Of a stretch of DNA of 64,000 nt, positions 50,545 to 60,497 are shown one piece after another (within the stretch, counting starts at the first letter, position 1; each line of letters begins with the position of its first letter). Source of the stretch: Paenibacillus mesophilus (lineage in GTDB: Bacteria > Bacillota > Bacilli > Paenibacillales > NBRC-103111); NCBI RefSeq assembly GCF_005938385.1, contig NZ_VCRA01000003.1, positions 496,001 through 560,000 on the forward strand, given 5' to 3'. A program made the translations under genes and the position numbers. A model generated the notes under the pieces. That model was given only the letters and a program-made list of their open reading frames with translations. It ran no database searches and was not told the origin of the DNA.

Positions 50545-52342
50545 CAAGCAAGACGCGGAAATAAGCAGCTCCTACAACGTCAGCAAGGAAGACCGCCGTG
50601 CCGCATTCCGCGCGATGCTCGCTTACGCCAAGCCCCACCGGGGCCGGTTCGCCCTTATTTTTCTGTTCACGCTGCTTGCGATCGCGGCCGACCTGCTGCA
50701 GCCGTACTTGGTCAAAATCGCGATCGACGACAACCTGCTTGTCGGTAAAAACGATTACGGCATGCTCATATGGATTGCAATCATTTACTTCGTGTTCGTA
50801 GTCATCGGCCTTGTGTTCACTTATTTGCAGAACAATATGCTCCAATACGTCGGACAAACGATCGTCGCCCGCATCCGCAAAGATCTGTTCGGTCACATTT
50901 CGAAGCTGTCGATGTCCTTTTTCGACCGGTTTCCGAACGGCAGTCTCGTGACCCACGTATCGAGCGACACGGAGACGCTCAACCAGTTTTTCACCCAAGT
51001 GCTGCTCAGCCTGATGCGCGACGGCATGACGCTCGTATTCATCATTGCGCTCATGTTCCACCTCGATCCGGTGCTCGCCGGCTACAGCATGATTCTGCTG
51101 CCGATCATCGCGGGGATCGCCATCGGCTTCCGTTCGTACATGCGCAAAGTGTACCAGATTACGAGGACGCAGCTGTCCCGGCTGATCGCCTTCACGGCGG
51201 AAAATTTGGCCGGCATGAACCTGATCCAAGCGTTTCACCAGCAGAAGGAGCAGCAGGGCTCGTTCGACGAACAAAACGGGCGCTACTTCCGTTCCAACGT
51301 GCGCGAAGTGACGACCAACGTGCTGTTCAACCGGTCGTTCGATATATTGGGCAACTTGTCCGTCGCCTTCATCGTCTGGATCGGCGGAATGGCCGTCTTC
51401 GAGCGGACGATGGAATTCGGCGTGCTGTATGCGTTCATCACCTATATCCGGCAGTTTTTCCAGCCGATCAACTCGATTACGCAGCAGTGGAATACGCTGC
51501 AGTCGTCTACCGTATCGATGGACCGGCTGTGGCGCTTGTTCTCGATCAAGCCCGCGGTTCAAGATTCGGAAAGTCCGGCGCCGCTGAAGCCATCCGCCGT
51601 TAAAGGGCGCATCGACTATGAAGACGTGCATTTCAGCTATCAGGAAGGCGTACCGATTTTGTCCGGTCTGAACCTGCGCATCGCGCCGGGCGAAATGATC
51701 GGTATCGTAGGCGCCACCGGGGCGGGCAAAAGCTCACTGATGAGCTTGCTGTGCCGGTTCTACGACGTACAGAAGGGCAGCGTTCGGATCGACGGCACCG
51801 AAATCCGGGAAATTCCGCAAGCATCGCTTCACCGGATCGTCGGCCTCGTGCAGCAGGAGCCGTTTCTGTACTCGGGCAGCATTATCGACAATGTGCGTCT
51901 GTTCGACGAATTGATATCCCGTGACACGGTTATCCGCGCCTGTCAATTCATCGGTGCGGATGCACTCATCACCCGTCTGAAGGACGGCTATGACACGATG
52001 CTCTCCGAACGGGGCAGCGGTTTGTCGGCGGGAGAGCGGCAATTGATCTCGTTCGCCCGGATTGTCGTGTTTCAGCCGAAAATTTTGATTCTCGACGAAG
52101 CTACAGCCAATCTCGACTCGTACACCGAGCAGCTCGTCCAGTCGGCGCTGCAGATCGTCTCGAAAGGCCGCACGACGCTCGTAATCGCACACCGGCTGTC
52201 GACGATCATGCAGGCGGACCGGATCATCGTCATGCGCGCGGGCGAAATCGTCGAGGAGGGCAACCACAAGCAGCTGCTTCAGCTCGGCGGCTACTACGAG
52301 GAGCTGTACAGCCATTCGCAGGGAACTCACGCGGTTGGGTAA
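50522..52342 (+). CDS. Heterodimeric ABC exporter subunit, BmrD (YheH)-like
   Basis: The 606-aa partner has six membrane segments over about 40-330 and an ATPase domain with Walker A GATGAGKSS, variant signature LSAGERQL and canonical Walker B ILILDEAT. The SAGE-type signature and intact Glu are typical of the BmrD-like half, complementing the degenerate site of the upstream subunit. GTG 50522 follows GAGGAGGGG and overlaps the upstream stop by 23 bp, showing tight coupling. Confidence 0.92.
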   Translation: MPKEKPTNKQDAEISSSYNVSKEDRRAAFRAMLAYAKPHRGRFALIFLFTLLAIAADLLQPYLVKIAIDDNLLVGKNDYGMLIWIAIIYFVFVVIGLVFTYLQNNMLQYVGQTIVARIRKDLFGHISKLSMSFFDRFPNGSLVTHVSSDTETLNQFFTQVLLSLMRDGMTLVFIIALMFHLDPVLAGYSMILLPIIAGIAIGFRSYMRKVYQITRTQLSRLIAFTAENLAGMNLIQAFHQQKEQQGSFDEQNGRYFRSNVREVTTNVLFNRSFDILGNLSVAFIVWIGGMAVFERTMEFGVLYAFITYIRQFFQPINSITQQWNTLQSSTVSMDRLWRLFSIKPAVQDSESPAPLKPSAVKGRIDYEDVHFSYQEGVPILSGLNLRIAPGEMIGIVGATGAGKSSLMSLLCRFYDVQKGSVRIDGTEIREIPQASLHRIVGLVQQEPFLYSGSIIDNVRLFDELISRDTVIRACQFIGADALITRLKDGYDTMLSERGSGLSAGERQLISFARIVVFQPKILILDEATANLDSYTEQLVQSALQIVSKGRTTLVIAHRLSTIMQADRIIVMRAGEIVEEGNHKQLLQLGGYYEELYSHSQGTHAVG

Positions 52343-52352
52343 TAAAGAATTG

Positions 52353-52413
52353 AAAACAGCGGCAGTCATGGACGTGAAAATAAAGTCCTATACTGCCGCT
52401 GTTTTGCTGTTTT
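52353..52413 (+). terminator. Terminator of the exporter operon
   Basis: AAAACAGCGGCAGT and ACTGCCGCTGTTTT pair over 14 bases around a 24-base A-rich loop and are followed by GCTGTTTT, 10 bp after the stop at 52342. Confidence 0.8.
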
Positions 52414-52734
52414 ATCGAACAATCGTATCCGTTTGAGTGTGACAATCCGGACACCGCTTTTCTTAATCTTCAAAAGCTTGATATCACATGAGGCTTTCCC
52501 GTCATAGTGACCCCGTATACTCCCCGACGAACCACATTCCTTTTTCTTCTTCTCGCTGAAGATCATCCAGGTAATAAACTGCTTCAAAACCAGGATGCAT
52601 CAAAAACACAACTAAGTCTCAACCGCTGCAGAAAACAGCTCTTCTAGCGCCTGTTTACGGATGGGTCGCAGGGTCGACCTTGGCTTCATTCTGCCGGACG
52701 GTGCGAATGTCGCAAGCAATGCGATCTTTGCCTG
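52414..52734. other. Intergenic stretch without recognised content
   Basis: No gene, repeat or structured RNA could be supported. A 73-codon minus-strand frame (52366-52587) overlaps the terminator, is Lys-rich without domain features and lacks a convincing ribosome binding site. Confidence 0.5.
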
Positions 52735-53730
52735 TCAACTCCAATCCTCCGGACGCAATACCGATTCGCGGACGGTCAACTCCGATTCCACATTCATATC
52801 CACCCACCGGCCTTGGGAGGCATCGGGCCGGTCGCCGGTCAAAATGTCCAGCGCCGCTTCGGTCAGCTGCTCAATGTTCGGGCCGACGGTAGTGAGCGGT
52901 ACGTCGAGCATTTGTTCCATCTCCGGGATGCTGTCGTACACAACGACGGAAAACTGTTCCGGGATGCGGACCTGCTGCTTTCTCACAATTTTTTTGAACT
53001 CGAACAGCACGCCGTGGCTGTCCAAGACGAAGGCGGTCGGTCTCTCCTGCGGTTTTTTGCCGATGAGCGCCAGCAATTTCGCTTCCGGCAGCGAAGAAGG
53101 CCTCGGATAATGGATGATGAAATCGGAGTGATACGACAGCTGAAACTCCAGCAAACCGTGCATGAATCCGGCCAGTTTTTCCGCGTCTTGGCCAATGAAC
53201 GCGATGTTCCGGTGCCCGAACTCGGCCAAATGCTGTACTGCCTTGAATATGGCGCCTTTGCGATCGATGCCGATCCGGTGTGCGTTCTCCAGGGCATTGC
53301 CCCCCATTACCAGCATGGAGCCCGCAAACTTTTGCTTCTGCTGGAGAAAGCTCAGACTGGGCGGCAGTTCCGGGCTGCTCCAGAATATAAGCCGATCGAT
53401 GAAATGTTCGCTGAACTGCCGGATCGCTTTATCCGGATGCGCCAGCGAAATCATCGTGCTGAGCCCCCGCTGGTCGGCCCGCTTCTGCAAGCTGTTGCAC
53501 CAGTGGCTGAAGAACAATCCCCGCGCCTCGTGCCAGATGATGCCGATACAATTCGATCTTTTATTGACCAGCCGCTTGGCGGCAATATTGGGGATATAGT
53601 TCAGCTCGTTGGCGATCGCGACAATTTTGCTTCTCGTCAGCTCGTTGACGCCCGGCTCGTTGTTCAGCGCCCTGGACACGGTGGCGATCGTAACCCCGGC
53701 GGCTTTGGCAATATCTTTAATTGTCGTCAT
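52735..53730 (-). CDS. LacI-family transcriptional regulator
   Basis: The 331-aa protein has an N-terminal LacI HTH (IKDIAKAAGVTIATVSRAL) with hinge (AAKRLVNKRS) and a periplasmic-binding-protein-like sensor domain (about 60-325). ATG 53730 follows AAAGGGAG; a longer frame to 53811 has no site. It is divergent from the DUF4838 gene, and the 300-bp region between them contains several CG-centred palindromes of LacI operator type, so it likely represses that gene and itself. Confidence 0.92.
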   Translation of the reverse strand: MTTIKDIAKAAGVTIATVSRALNNEPGVNELTRSKIVAIANELNYIPNIAAKRLVNKRSNCIGIIWHEARGLFFSHWCNSLQKRADQRGLSTMISLAHPDKAIRQFSEHFIDRLIFWSSPELPPSLSFLQQKQKFAGSMLVMGGNALENAHRIGIDRKGAIFKAVQHLAEFGHRNIAFIGQDAEKLAGFMHGLLEFQLSYHSDFIIHYPRPSSLPEAKLLALIGKKPQERPTAFVLDSHGVLFEFKKIVRKQQVRIPEQFSVVVYDSIPEMEQMLDVPLTTVGPNIEQLTEAALDILTGDRPDASQGRWVDMNVESELTVRESVLRPEDWS

Positions 53731-53846
53731 GGAGAATCGACTCCCTTTACCTATCGTCTGATTAAGTATAACATACCGATGAATAAAAACGTCTAACGTC
53801 GCACGCGGCATATAACTGGCTCAAGCATGTGATACGTCATTCGAAT

Positions 53847-53861
53847 AGGAAACGTTTACGG
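53847..53861. promoter_or_regulatory. LacI-type operator candidate near its own gene
   Basis: AGGAAACGTTTACGG contains the CG-centred palindrome AAACGTTT, matching the core of the site at 53936-53950. It lies 117 bp before the LacI start, suitable for autoregulation. Confidence 0.45.
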
Positions 53862-53926
53862 TAGTTGCATTGGATTAAAATCTTCTATTTGGATACAAAT
53901 GAATTCGATATTTTTAAAAAAGTGTA

Positions 53927-53974
53927 TTGCCGAAATTGTAAACGTTTTATATAATTCTCTATGAAACCGGTTTC
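53927..53974 (+). promoter_or_regulatory. Promoter of the DUF4838 gene with embedded operators
   Basis: TTGCCG (53927-53932), a 17-bp spacer and TATAAT (53950-53955) form a promoter. TTGTAAACGTTTTAT (53936-53950) fills the spacer, and the perfect palindrome GAAACCGGTTTC (53963-53974) covers the expected start point. Both are CG-centred as LacI-family operators are, so binding would block transcription. Confidence 0.6.
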
Positions 53975-53993
53975 TTTTGTTCAGTATCAGCAA

Positions 53994-54009
53994 TGTAAAC
54001 GATTTATCA
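53994..54009 (+). promoter_or_regulatory. Third operator-like site in the leader of the DUF4838 gene
   Basis: TGTAAACGATTTATCA lies between the promoter and the ribosome binding site. Its core GTAAACGATT reappears on the minus strand upstream of the beta-helix gene at 62717. Confidence 0.4.
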
Positions 54010-54031
54010 ATTTATTCAAAGGAGGATTGCA

Positions 54032-56548
54032 ATGAGACGCAAGGTCAAACATACGATTGCGGTTTGTTTGGTCATGATGCTCGGAGCGGGCATGCTCGTT
54101 TTTTCCGCCAGCAATGGTGAGGCTTTGTCGAGCGTGCCGCTCCACATCGTAAAATTTGGCGAGGCGAATGCGGTCGTCCTCGTCGCGCCCGGCGCCGATT
54201 CGGGTACGGTCGCCGCGGCGGGGACGCTGACCGACTATGTTTACAAGTCGACGGGAGCGAGGCTGCCGGTTATGACCGAAGCCTGCCTGAGCGCATCGCA
54301 AAGCGGCTACGTCCGCATCTTCGTCGGCTATATAGGTACGGGCGGGGACCCGAATGCAAGCTCCGAGTTGACGGGGATGAACGGAGACGGCTTCGTGATC
54401 CGTCCTTACGGTCAAACCGTTGCGATTGTCGGTCCGACGCCGACCGGAACCGAATTCGGCGTATACGATTTTCTCGAGCGTTATGTCGGCGTCCGTTGGC
54501 TGCTTCCCGGTCCCGACGGAGAAGACGTCCCGGTGCGGAAGCATATCGCCATTCCGCAAAATGCGATCCGCGAGGAGCCTGCCGCAATTTCGCGCCAATT
54601 TTTCGGATTGTGGACCCCGGAGCGGGAAAAGTGGGCGCGCTTCAACCGCATGCACGAAACCATCGCGTTTCATCACAACATGAACGTGCTGTTCGATCCG
54701 AAGAAATTCGCGGACCATCCCGAATATTACCCGGGAGGCAAAGTGCCGACGCATCCGTTCGACTGGCAGCCCTGCTTCTCCAATCCGGCAACGGTCACGG
54801 CGGCAGTTTATAGGATCAATCAATATTTCGATGCGAACCCGGATAAGATGTACTATTCGCTCGGTATCAATGACAGCAAAAATTTTTGCGAAGCGAATCC
54901 GGCTCACACGAATTATCCGAACAAACTGAATTCGATCGGCAAGCTTGACATGTCGGACATTTATTATGGATGGGTAAACCAGGTGGCGGCAGGCGTGCTG
55001 CAAACGAAACCGGACAAATATTTTGGCTTGCTCGCCTACGGCAGCGTCTACGACCCGCCTTCTTTTGCGCTGAATTCGCATGTCATTCCGTACGTCACCG
55101 ACGACCGGATGGCGTGGGCCGATCCGGACTTATCCGCGAGCGGATCGGCGGCGACGGCGACTTGGGCGGCGAAGGCGGACAAAATCGGCTGGTACGATTA
55201 TTTGTACGGAACGCCGTATGCGCTGCCTCGCGTCTATCCGCATTTGATGAAGGACAACTATGTGGCGGGGAACAGTCATCATGTGGTCGGCCATGCTGCG
55301 GAGTTGTATCCGAACTTCGGGGAAGGGCCAAAAGCTTGGTTAGCGGCGAAACTCCAGTGGAACCCGAACCAGAACGTCGACGTGTTGCTGGACGACTGGT
55401 ATACGCATGCCGTAGGCGCCGCGGCCGCACCCTATTTGAAGCAATATTTCGATTATTGGGAGCAGTTCTGGACTACGCGCGTGCTTCCGTCGAACTGGTT
55501 CCAGGCATGGAAAGCATCCGTCCCCGGGGTGCGCGGCAGGTACGAATATTTGCCGTTCCTCGATTCCGATTACATGAACTTGGTGACGGAGCAGGAAATC
55601 GCCGATAGCCGTAATAGGCTGGAATTAGCGGTCGCCCAGGCGGGAACGTCTCAACAGGTGAAGCGAGCCCAACTGCTGCTTCGTTCGTTCGACTATTACG
55701 AGGCGGCGGCACTCGGTTATCCGCGCGAATCGGCGGTGGCCGCGCCGGCCGACGAGACGCAAGCGCTGGCGCTGCTGGACAAAGCGATGGAGAAGGTGGA
55801 ATGGGCCCAGAAGCAAAAAGATCTGCTCTGGCAATTCGAGACCGATCCGGTGCTGATGCAGCCCCATAAGCCGCCGGAGTGGGACGGCATCTGGTCCGGC
55901 ATGACGAGCGGGGCGTTCAACGCTTTGAGCGATTGGGTGCTGGCGGAACCTCCGAGCGGTGCTGTCAGGCTGCGGCTGGAGCAGCTGGCGACCGGAAGCC
56001 CGGTGCCCGGCGTTGCCGATATGGCCGCGCTTCTGCTCGCGCAAGCGCGAGGTGTGACGAATTTGGCGCAAAATCCGTCGTTTGAGTCGGGGACGACAAC
56101 CGCTCCGCCATGGTATTTCTGGGTGGAGAACACCGCTTCCGGCGTTATTCAGCGGACGAACGCCGCATCCCGGAACGGCGGCTATAGCCTGCTCGCCAGG
56201 GGGGTCAATCCGGGAGGGCCCGTTCTGCAAAACGTACCGCTCGGGCCAGGCAAATACGGAGCCGTCTTCCATTATTACACTCCTGGAGGGACACAAACAA
56301 AAGGCTCGTTGCAATGGATGTTCAATCTGAAAGCTTCCGGTGGGGCAACCGTAGCGGCGACGCAATCGAACCGGGTCGCTGTGAAATATTCGAGCGGGCA
56401 ATGGACGACCGCCCATCACCTCTTTGAAGTGAAGCCGAGCTATGGCGGGAAGACGGTGCAATACGCCCAAGCCGTTATTACGCTTTGGAATTTCGCCCCC
56501 GGCGAACAAGTTTATATTGACGACGTGGCCATTTATAAGCTGGATTGA
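54032..56548 (+). CDS. Secreted DUF4838 protein with C-terminal carbohydrate-binding module
   Basis: The 838-aa protein has a signal peptide (about 1-31), an N-terminal alpha-glucuronidase-like small domain (about 35-160, GTEFGVYDFLERYVGVRWLLPG), a DUF4838 TIM-barrel-like region (about 190-480) and a C-terminal CBM4/9-type jelly roll (about 680-838, NLAQNPSFESG; VYIDDVAIYKLD). The arrangement indicates an extracellular glycoside hydrolase of undetermined specificity, related to GH67-like enzymes. ATG 54032 follows AAAGGAGG. It is monocistronic and LacI-controlled. Confidence 0.87.
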   Translation: MRRKVKHTIAVCLVMMLGAGMLVFSASNGEALSSVPLHIVKFGEANAVVLVAPGADSGTVAAAGTLTDYVYKSTGARLPVMTEACLSASQSGYVRIFVGYIGTGGDPNASSELTGMNGDGFVIRPYGQTVAIVGPTPTGTEFGVYDFLERYVGVRWLLPGPDGEDVPVRKHIAIPQNAIREEPAAISRQFFGLWTPEREKWARFNRMHETIAFHHNMNVLFDPKKFADHPEYYPGGKVPTHPFDWQPCFSNPATVTAAVYRINQYFDANPDKMYYSLGINDSKNFCEANPAHTNYPNKLNSIGKLDMSDIYYGWVNQVAAGVLQTKPDKYFGLLAYGSVYDPPSFALNSHVIPYVTDDRMAWADPDLSASGSAATATWAAKADKIGWYDYLYGTPYALPRVYPHLMKDNYVAGNSHHVVGHAAELYPNFGEGPKAWLAAKLQWNPNQNVDVLLDDWYTHAVGAAAAPYLKQYFDYWEQFWTTRVLPSNWFQAWKASVPGVRGRYEYLPFLDSDYMNLVTEQEIADSRNRLELAVAQAGTSQQVKRAQLLLRSFDYYEAAALGYPRESAVAAPADETQALALLDKAMEKVEWAQKQKDLLWQFETDPVLMQPHKPPEWDGIWSGMTSGAFNALSDWVLAEPPSGAVRLRLEQLATGSPVPGVADMAALLLAQARGVTNLAQNPSFESGTTTAPPWYFWVENTASGVIQRTNAASRNGGYSLLARGVNPGGPVLQNVPLGPGKYGAVFHYYTPGGTQTKGSLQWMFNLKASGGATVAATQSNRVAVKYSSGQWTTAHHLFEVKPSYGGKTVQYAQAVITLWNFAPGEQVYIDDVAIYKLD

Positions 56549-56563
56549 GGACCTTCCGAACAA

Positions 56564-56609
56564 AAAGGCCTTCCCGACCGCACCCGCTGGTGTGATCGGC
56601 GAAGGCTTT
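56564..56609 (+). terminator. Imperfect terminator hairpin after the DUF4838 gene
   Basis: AAAGGCCTTC and GAAGGCTTT pair with a bulge, with an inner CGCAC/GTGTG stem, followed by CGTTTCG. The U tract is weak. Confidence 0.5.
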
Positions 56610-56862
56610 CGTTTCGGCCCAGCCCGCTTTCCGCGGAACGTCCGCGGGAGGCGATTACGGCTTCAGGTTACCTGGGGCGCACCGGTGGGCGTGCTGGCCC
56701 AGTTATCGTTGAGCTTTAAAAATATCGTTCTATGTTTTGCATGATTTTGCTTGTAATATCGCATTATACAATAACGCAAGACCATAAAAGGTAAATAGTT
56801 ATGCCCGTTAGCGGCCCCCTCTGAACTTCACAGCAAAAATAACGCCCATGCCATACTACGAA
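56610..56862. other. Intergenic stretch without recognised content
   Basis: The left half is GC-rich with short local palindromes (CCGCGGAACGTCCGCGG), the right half AT-rich. I recognise no gene or RNA family here. Confidence 0.4.
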
Positions 56863-56897
56863 CAAGAAGCCTCTCTACCAGGTAGAGAGGCTTCTTG
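56863..56897. terminator. Palindromic terminator of the glycosidase-like gene
   Basis: CAAGAAGCCTCTCTACC and GGTAGAGAGGCTTCTTG are exact inverted arms around a single A, 19 bp beyond the stop at 56916. There is no long U tract on either strand, so it may act partly as an mRNA-stabilising hairpin. Confidence 0.65.
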
Positions 56898-56915
56898 CCG
56901 CACGTGCTAATCTTC

Positions 56916-58988
56916 TTACAAACCCTCGCCTTCGATTACAACAGCCGCATGCAAGCCAATCTCCGGAATGACAAAACGGATATGGCCTTCCTCCCGCGAG
57001 AACGGCAGCTCCGTGTTTCCGGGAACCATATAGACGCGATCGGCCGACGTCTTGACGGCTACCTCGATTTTTCCCGCCGGAACGATTTCCTCGATAAAGG
57101 TTTTCGAACCCGCCGCTTTGTCTTCCCGTACATTCGTCATATGCACGACGATGCGGGAAGGCTGGCGCATGACGTTAACTTCCACCGAGATGGGGGCGTC
57201 GACCTTTACGAACGGGTCCGGATAAAGTTCGCGCAGGCCGTTCAAGTAAAGCGTGCGCAGCCACGGCGAACCGGTTCGCCAAAAGGCGGACTCGATCGGT
57301 CCGGCAAAATATAGGCTCGCTCCGCTGCCGTAAGAATGAGATACTACAGCCGGATATGGAGTCGGATGCGCCGGATGCGCGTGCTGATGGTAGACGTGAC
57401 GATGCGTCTTCGCTTCCACGGCGGGGTCCGTGAACTTCGCCAATACGGCCGAGCCTTCCTTCGCCTCTACCCGGAGTGCCTTCTGCGCAGGGTCTTTCAG
57501 CAAAATCGGCATATCCGGAATGGAGCCCGCGACCGAGCCGTCAATCGGATAAAAATAGGACACGCTGTAGCGGGATACGTCCGTGAATCCGATTCCGAGC
57601 ACGTCCGCCAAACCGAAGTCGGTTTTCCGCTCTCCGTCCGCGTCATACAGCGATGTGCGGTTCGATGCGAGAAGCCGTCCTCCTTGCTTGACGAATTCCC
57701 GTATCCGATTTTCGACAGCTTCGCTTATATAAGCCTGGTCCGGCAAAATGAGCAGTTCATAGCTATCGAGTTTGTCCAGCAGAGCCGCCTCGTCGATAAT
57801 ATCGAAGTGAATATGTCCTTCCGTCAACATGCGATGAACCCCTTGCAAATGGGGATCGTCGGCCGGACACGGGAGAGCGGACGATTCAAGCATCCGTTTG
57901 CTCTCGATCGAGTAAAGGACCGCGACCATCGGCACGCTTTCGGCTCCCGTGAGCCAAGGCTCGAGCGACTGGACCCATTCGTTGGACTCGCCGACGGCTT
58001 GCATCACCGCTTCCGGCACTTGCCCCTTCAAAAATCCCGAAGGATAGGCGACATGACCGAAGCTGATCGAGCCGCCGTTCGCAACGGCGATTGCAGCCGT
58101 CGTCCGGAGTGTAGCCGTCGGAGCAACCGTCCACTCTCCCCAGCTGCCCATCTCGCTCGGCATCATCAGCTCGAACGGCTTGCCGAACGAACGCTTCCAT
58201 CTCGCGAGCAAGCTCCCGTACGCATAATGCGGCGGATGAAACTCGGAGGTGAAATAATCCGCGTACCGGTCCGCCTCCACTTGTCCGAAGCGGGGATCTC
58301 CGGCATGATTCCAGCCGATCAGCAGATCCGGGTTGACGCCCTTGATGCAGGATGAGGCATCGCGCAGGAAGTTATGGCGAATTTCCCGTTGGAACGACTG
58401 CCATTGCTTCAATTCCTGCGTCCCGGGAGCGGGCGACTGCGGAATCGGCCGGCCGTACCGGGCCTTGTACCACGAGCTGCAATATTCGCAGTGGCAGCTG
58501 TTGCTCCACACGTACGTAATATCAAAGAAAAACCCGGCGACCGGGTAGTTCTCCGCGATCTCCCTAAACTGACCATATACGTGATCGCGATACGGCGAAT
58601 TCATGCAAAGCAAATCGTAGTAGCCGAAAGCTTCGGTGATCGGCTTCTGGTCCGCCGTCCGCTGCCGGTAATCGGGATTCGCCGCCGCGACATGGCTGTT
58701 CAAGCCTACATTGTAATAAGCGATAATATCGATTCCGTGCTTCCGTGCTTCCTGAATGGCTTCTGCGAGCATATCGCCCTTGATTCTGGCATTTTTGTGC
58801 CCGATCCTCGTGTTGAAATAGCTGTTGCCGAAAGCGTCCTTCGTCATGAACGTAATCGTCTGGATTCCCGCCCGGGCGGCAGCCGCGAAGTATTCGGCCA
58901 CGTTCAATTCCACTTCCGGAACGGCTTCCCCGGCATGAAAGTCGAACAACCCCCGCCGAAACGTTCTTCTGTACAAATCATTTCCCAT
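56916..58988 (-). CDS. Glycoside hydrolase-like protein with beta-galactosidase trimerisation-type domain
   Basis: The 690-aa protein has a TIM-barrel-like first half (about 10-350; AARAGIQTITFMTKDAFG, VAGFFFDITYVWSNSCHCEYC, where the FFFD Asp could be catalytic). A flavodoxin-like middle domain follows (about 365-560; YELLILPDQAYISEAVENRI) as in GH42-type trimerisation domains, then a C-terminal beta domain. No signal peptide is seen, so it is probably cytoplasmic. It resembles uncharacterised families annotated as hypothetical glycosyl hydrolase. ATG 58988 follows AAGGAGAG. It lies downstream of SBP 3 in the same direction. Confidence 0.78.
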   Translation of the reverse strand: MGNDLYRRTFRRGLFDFHAGEAVPEVELNVAEYFAAAARAGIQTITFMTKDAFGNSYFNTRIGHKNARIKGDMLAEAIQEARKHGIDIIAYYNVGLNSHVAAANPDYRQRTADQKPITEAFGYYDLLCMNSPYRDHVYGQFREIAENYPVAGFFFDITYVWSNSCHCEYCSSWYKARYGRPIPQSPAPGTQELKQWQSFQREIRHNFLRDASSCIKGVNPDLLIGWNHAGDPRFGQVEADRYADYFTSEFHPPHYAYGSLLARWKRSFGKPFELMMPSEMGSWGEWTVAPTATLRTTAAIAVANGGSISFGHVAYPSGFLKGQVPEAVMQAVGESNEWVQSLEPWLTGAESVPMVAVLYSIESKRMLESSALPCPADDPHLQGVHRMLTEGHIHFDIIDEAALLDKLDSYELLILPDQAYISEAVENRIREFVKQGGRLLASNRTSLYDADGERKTDFGLADVLGIGFTDVSRYSVSYFYPIDGSVAGSIPDMPILLKDPAQKALRVEAKEGSAVLAKFTDPAVEAKTHRHVYHQHAHPAHPTPYPAVVSHSYGSGASLYFAGPIESAFWRTGSPWLRTLYLNGLRELYPDPFVKVDAPISVEVNVMRQPSRIVVHMTNVREDKAAGSKTFIEEIVPAGKIEVAVKTSADRVYMVPGNTELPFSREEGHIRFVIPEIGLHAAVVIEGEGL

Positions 58989-59149
58989 AGTCGGTACTCT
59001 CCTTCATTTTCCACCGTGAGTTCCAAAGCGCCAGCCAGACGCAAAACATCGATAGTTGTGCAGTTCGTTTGTTACCTATATATACCTTCGGGAATAGGAA
59101 CAGTTGCACCCGGATGTTAAATAGTCGGCACAATTCCCGTCATCGGGTA

Positions 59150-60463
59150 CTATCTGTCCAGCTCCTGAATCGCCTTCGTCAGCTTCTCGTCCGCTTCCCG
59201 CAGCGCCGTATTGATGTCTTTCCCGGTCGTTACCACTTCTTGAAACGCTTTCGATACGAGTACGGCAGGGTTCGTCTCGGTCGGGAATTTGTACTTGAAC
59301 GGTTGAATAACGGCCAGCTTCGGCTTCGTCATCGCGATGACGTTCTTGGTCTGATATTCGGCGGAATCCTGGCCGAACACCTGCTGCACTTTATCGTTCT
59401 TCAGTACGGATACTCTCGCGTATCGGGACAAATCCGTCTGGACTTCGTCCGACAATAACGTTTCGATGACTTGGAACGCCGCCTCTTTATTCGGACTCGC
59501 ATTCGTGATCGAGAAGACGAGAGAGTCGACCCGCTGCCCGGTTCCCGGCGCTTTCGGATTAACCGGATAGGTGACGACATCCCAGTTGAAGTTTTTCACC
59601 GTTTTCAAGCTTTGCAGCGTGGCGGAATGCCCGGCAAGCATCCCCACTTCCCCCTTCAGAAACGATTGCGTTGCTTGCGTCGGCGGATCGCTCGGCAGCA
59701 AATTCGTCGCGCCGGGAATTTTATATAGACCGGACCACAGCTCGAACAGCTGCTTCCACCCGTCCGTCTGTAAAGCGCCTTTCTTGCCGGCAAAGTCGAT
59801 AAACGGCAGGCCTGCCTGATACGCGCCGCGGTACAGTTCCCCCGGGTACAATCCCCAGTATTGCACGCCTCCTTCGGTTCTCGTCATTTTCGCGGCGATC
59901 GTGCGCGCGTCATCCCAGGTCATGCCGTCTTTCGGATACGGGACGCCCATTTTGTCGAACAAGTCTTTGTTGTAGAACAAGGCGAACGAGTTATTGTAGA
60001 TCGGAAGACCGATCAAATAGTTCAGTCCGCTGGCCGTCTTGATCGACTCGAGAAATTCCGGACGAATCCGGTTCAGATCGAACTTCGAGCTTTTGATCAC
60101 ATCGTCCATATTCAACTCGACCTTCATATCGAGCAGTTGGGTCAACGCGAGCGGATAGTCGACGCTGATGTCGGGAATTTCTTTGGTTGTGATCATATTG
60201 GCCAAAGATACTTTGGACGAATCGACCCATTGCACCGTAATGTGCGGATACTTTTTCTTGACCGGCTCGACGATGAACCGTTTGAATTCGTCCTCGGTAA
60301 GATGGCGCTGGGCGATTTTGATCGTGGCCGGCTTCACATTCTCGGGCTTCGGCTGCTCCGCCTTCTGTTCCGGGGAAGCCGGTTCCTTGTTCCCGCTGCA
60401 TGCGCCGAGCATTAAGGAAAGCGATAATGCGGCTGCGGTCGTATAAATCGATGATTTTCTCAA
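59150..60463 (-). CDS. Extracellular solute-binding lipoprotein, family 1 (orphan SBP 3)
   Basis: The 437-aa protein has a signal peptide with lipobox LMLGAC and the shared motif LFYNKDLFDKMGVPYPKDG followed by MTWDDARTIAAKMTR. TTG 60463, five bases after GAGGTGA, is preferred to GTG 60472, which overlaps that site. It lies 70 bp after the Tat beta-helix gene and 161 bp before the glycosidase-like gene. As with the other SBPs here, no permease accompanies it, so it must use one encoded elsewhere. Confidence 0.92.
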   Translation of the reverse strand: MRKSSIYTTAAALSLSLMLGACSGNKEPASPEQKAEQPKPENVKPATIKIAQRHLTEDEFKRFIVEPVKKKYPHITVQWVDSSKVSLANMITTKEIPDISVDYPLALTQLLDMKVELNMDDVIKSSKFDLNRIRPEFLESIKTASGLNYLIGLPIYNNSFALFYNKDLFDKMGVPYPKDGMTWDDARTIAAKMTRTEGGVQYWGLYPGELYRGAYQAGLPFIDFAGKKGALQTDGWKQLFELWSGLYKIPGATNLLPSDPPTQATQSFLKGEVGMLAGHSATLQSLKTVKNFNWDVVTYPVNPKAPGTGQRVDSLVFSITNASPNKEAAFQVIETLLSDEVQTDLSRYARVSVLKNDKVQQVFGQDSAEYQTKNVIAMTKPKLAVIQPFKYKFPTETNPAVLVSKAFQEVVTTGKDINTALREADEKLTKAIQELDR

Positions 60464-60497
60464 AACGGTCACCTCGTAAACTGGAATATGAATCTGG

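Noticed and set aside
52366..52587. 73-codon minus-strand frame after the exporter operon
   Set aside because: It overlaps the terminator, lacks a good ribosome binding site and shows no domain.
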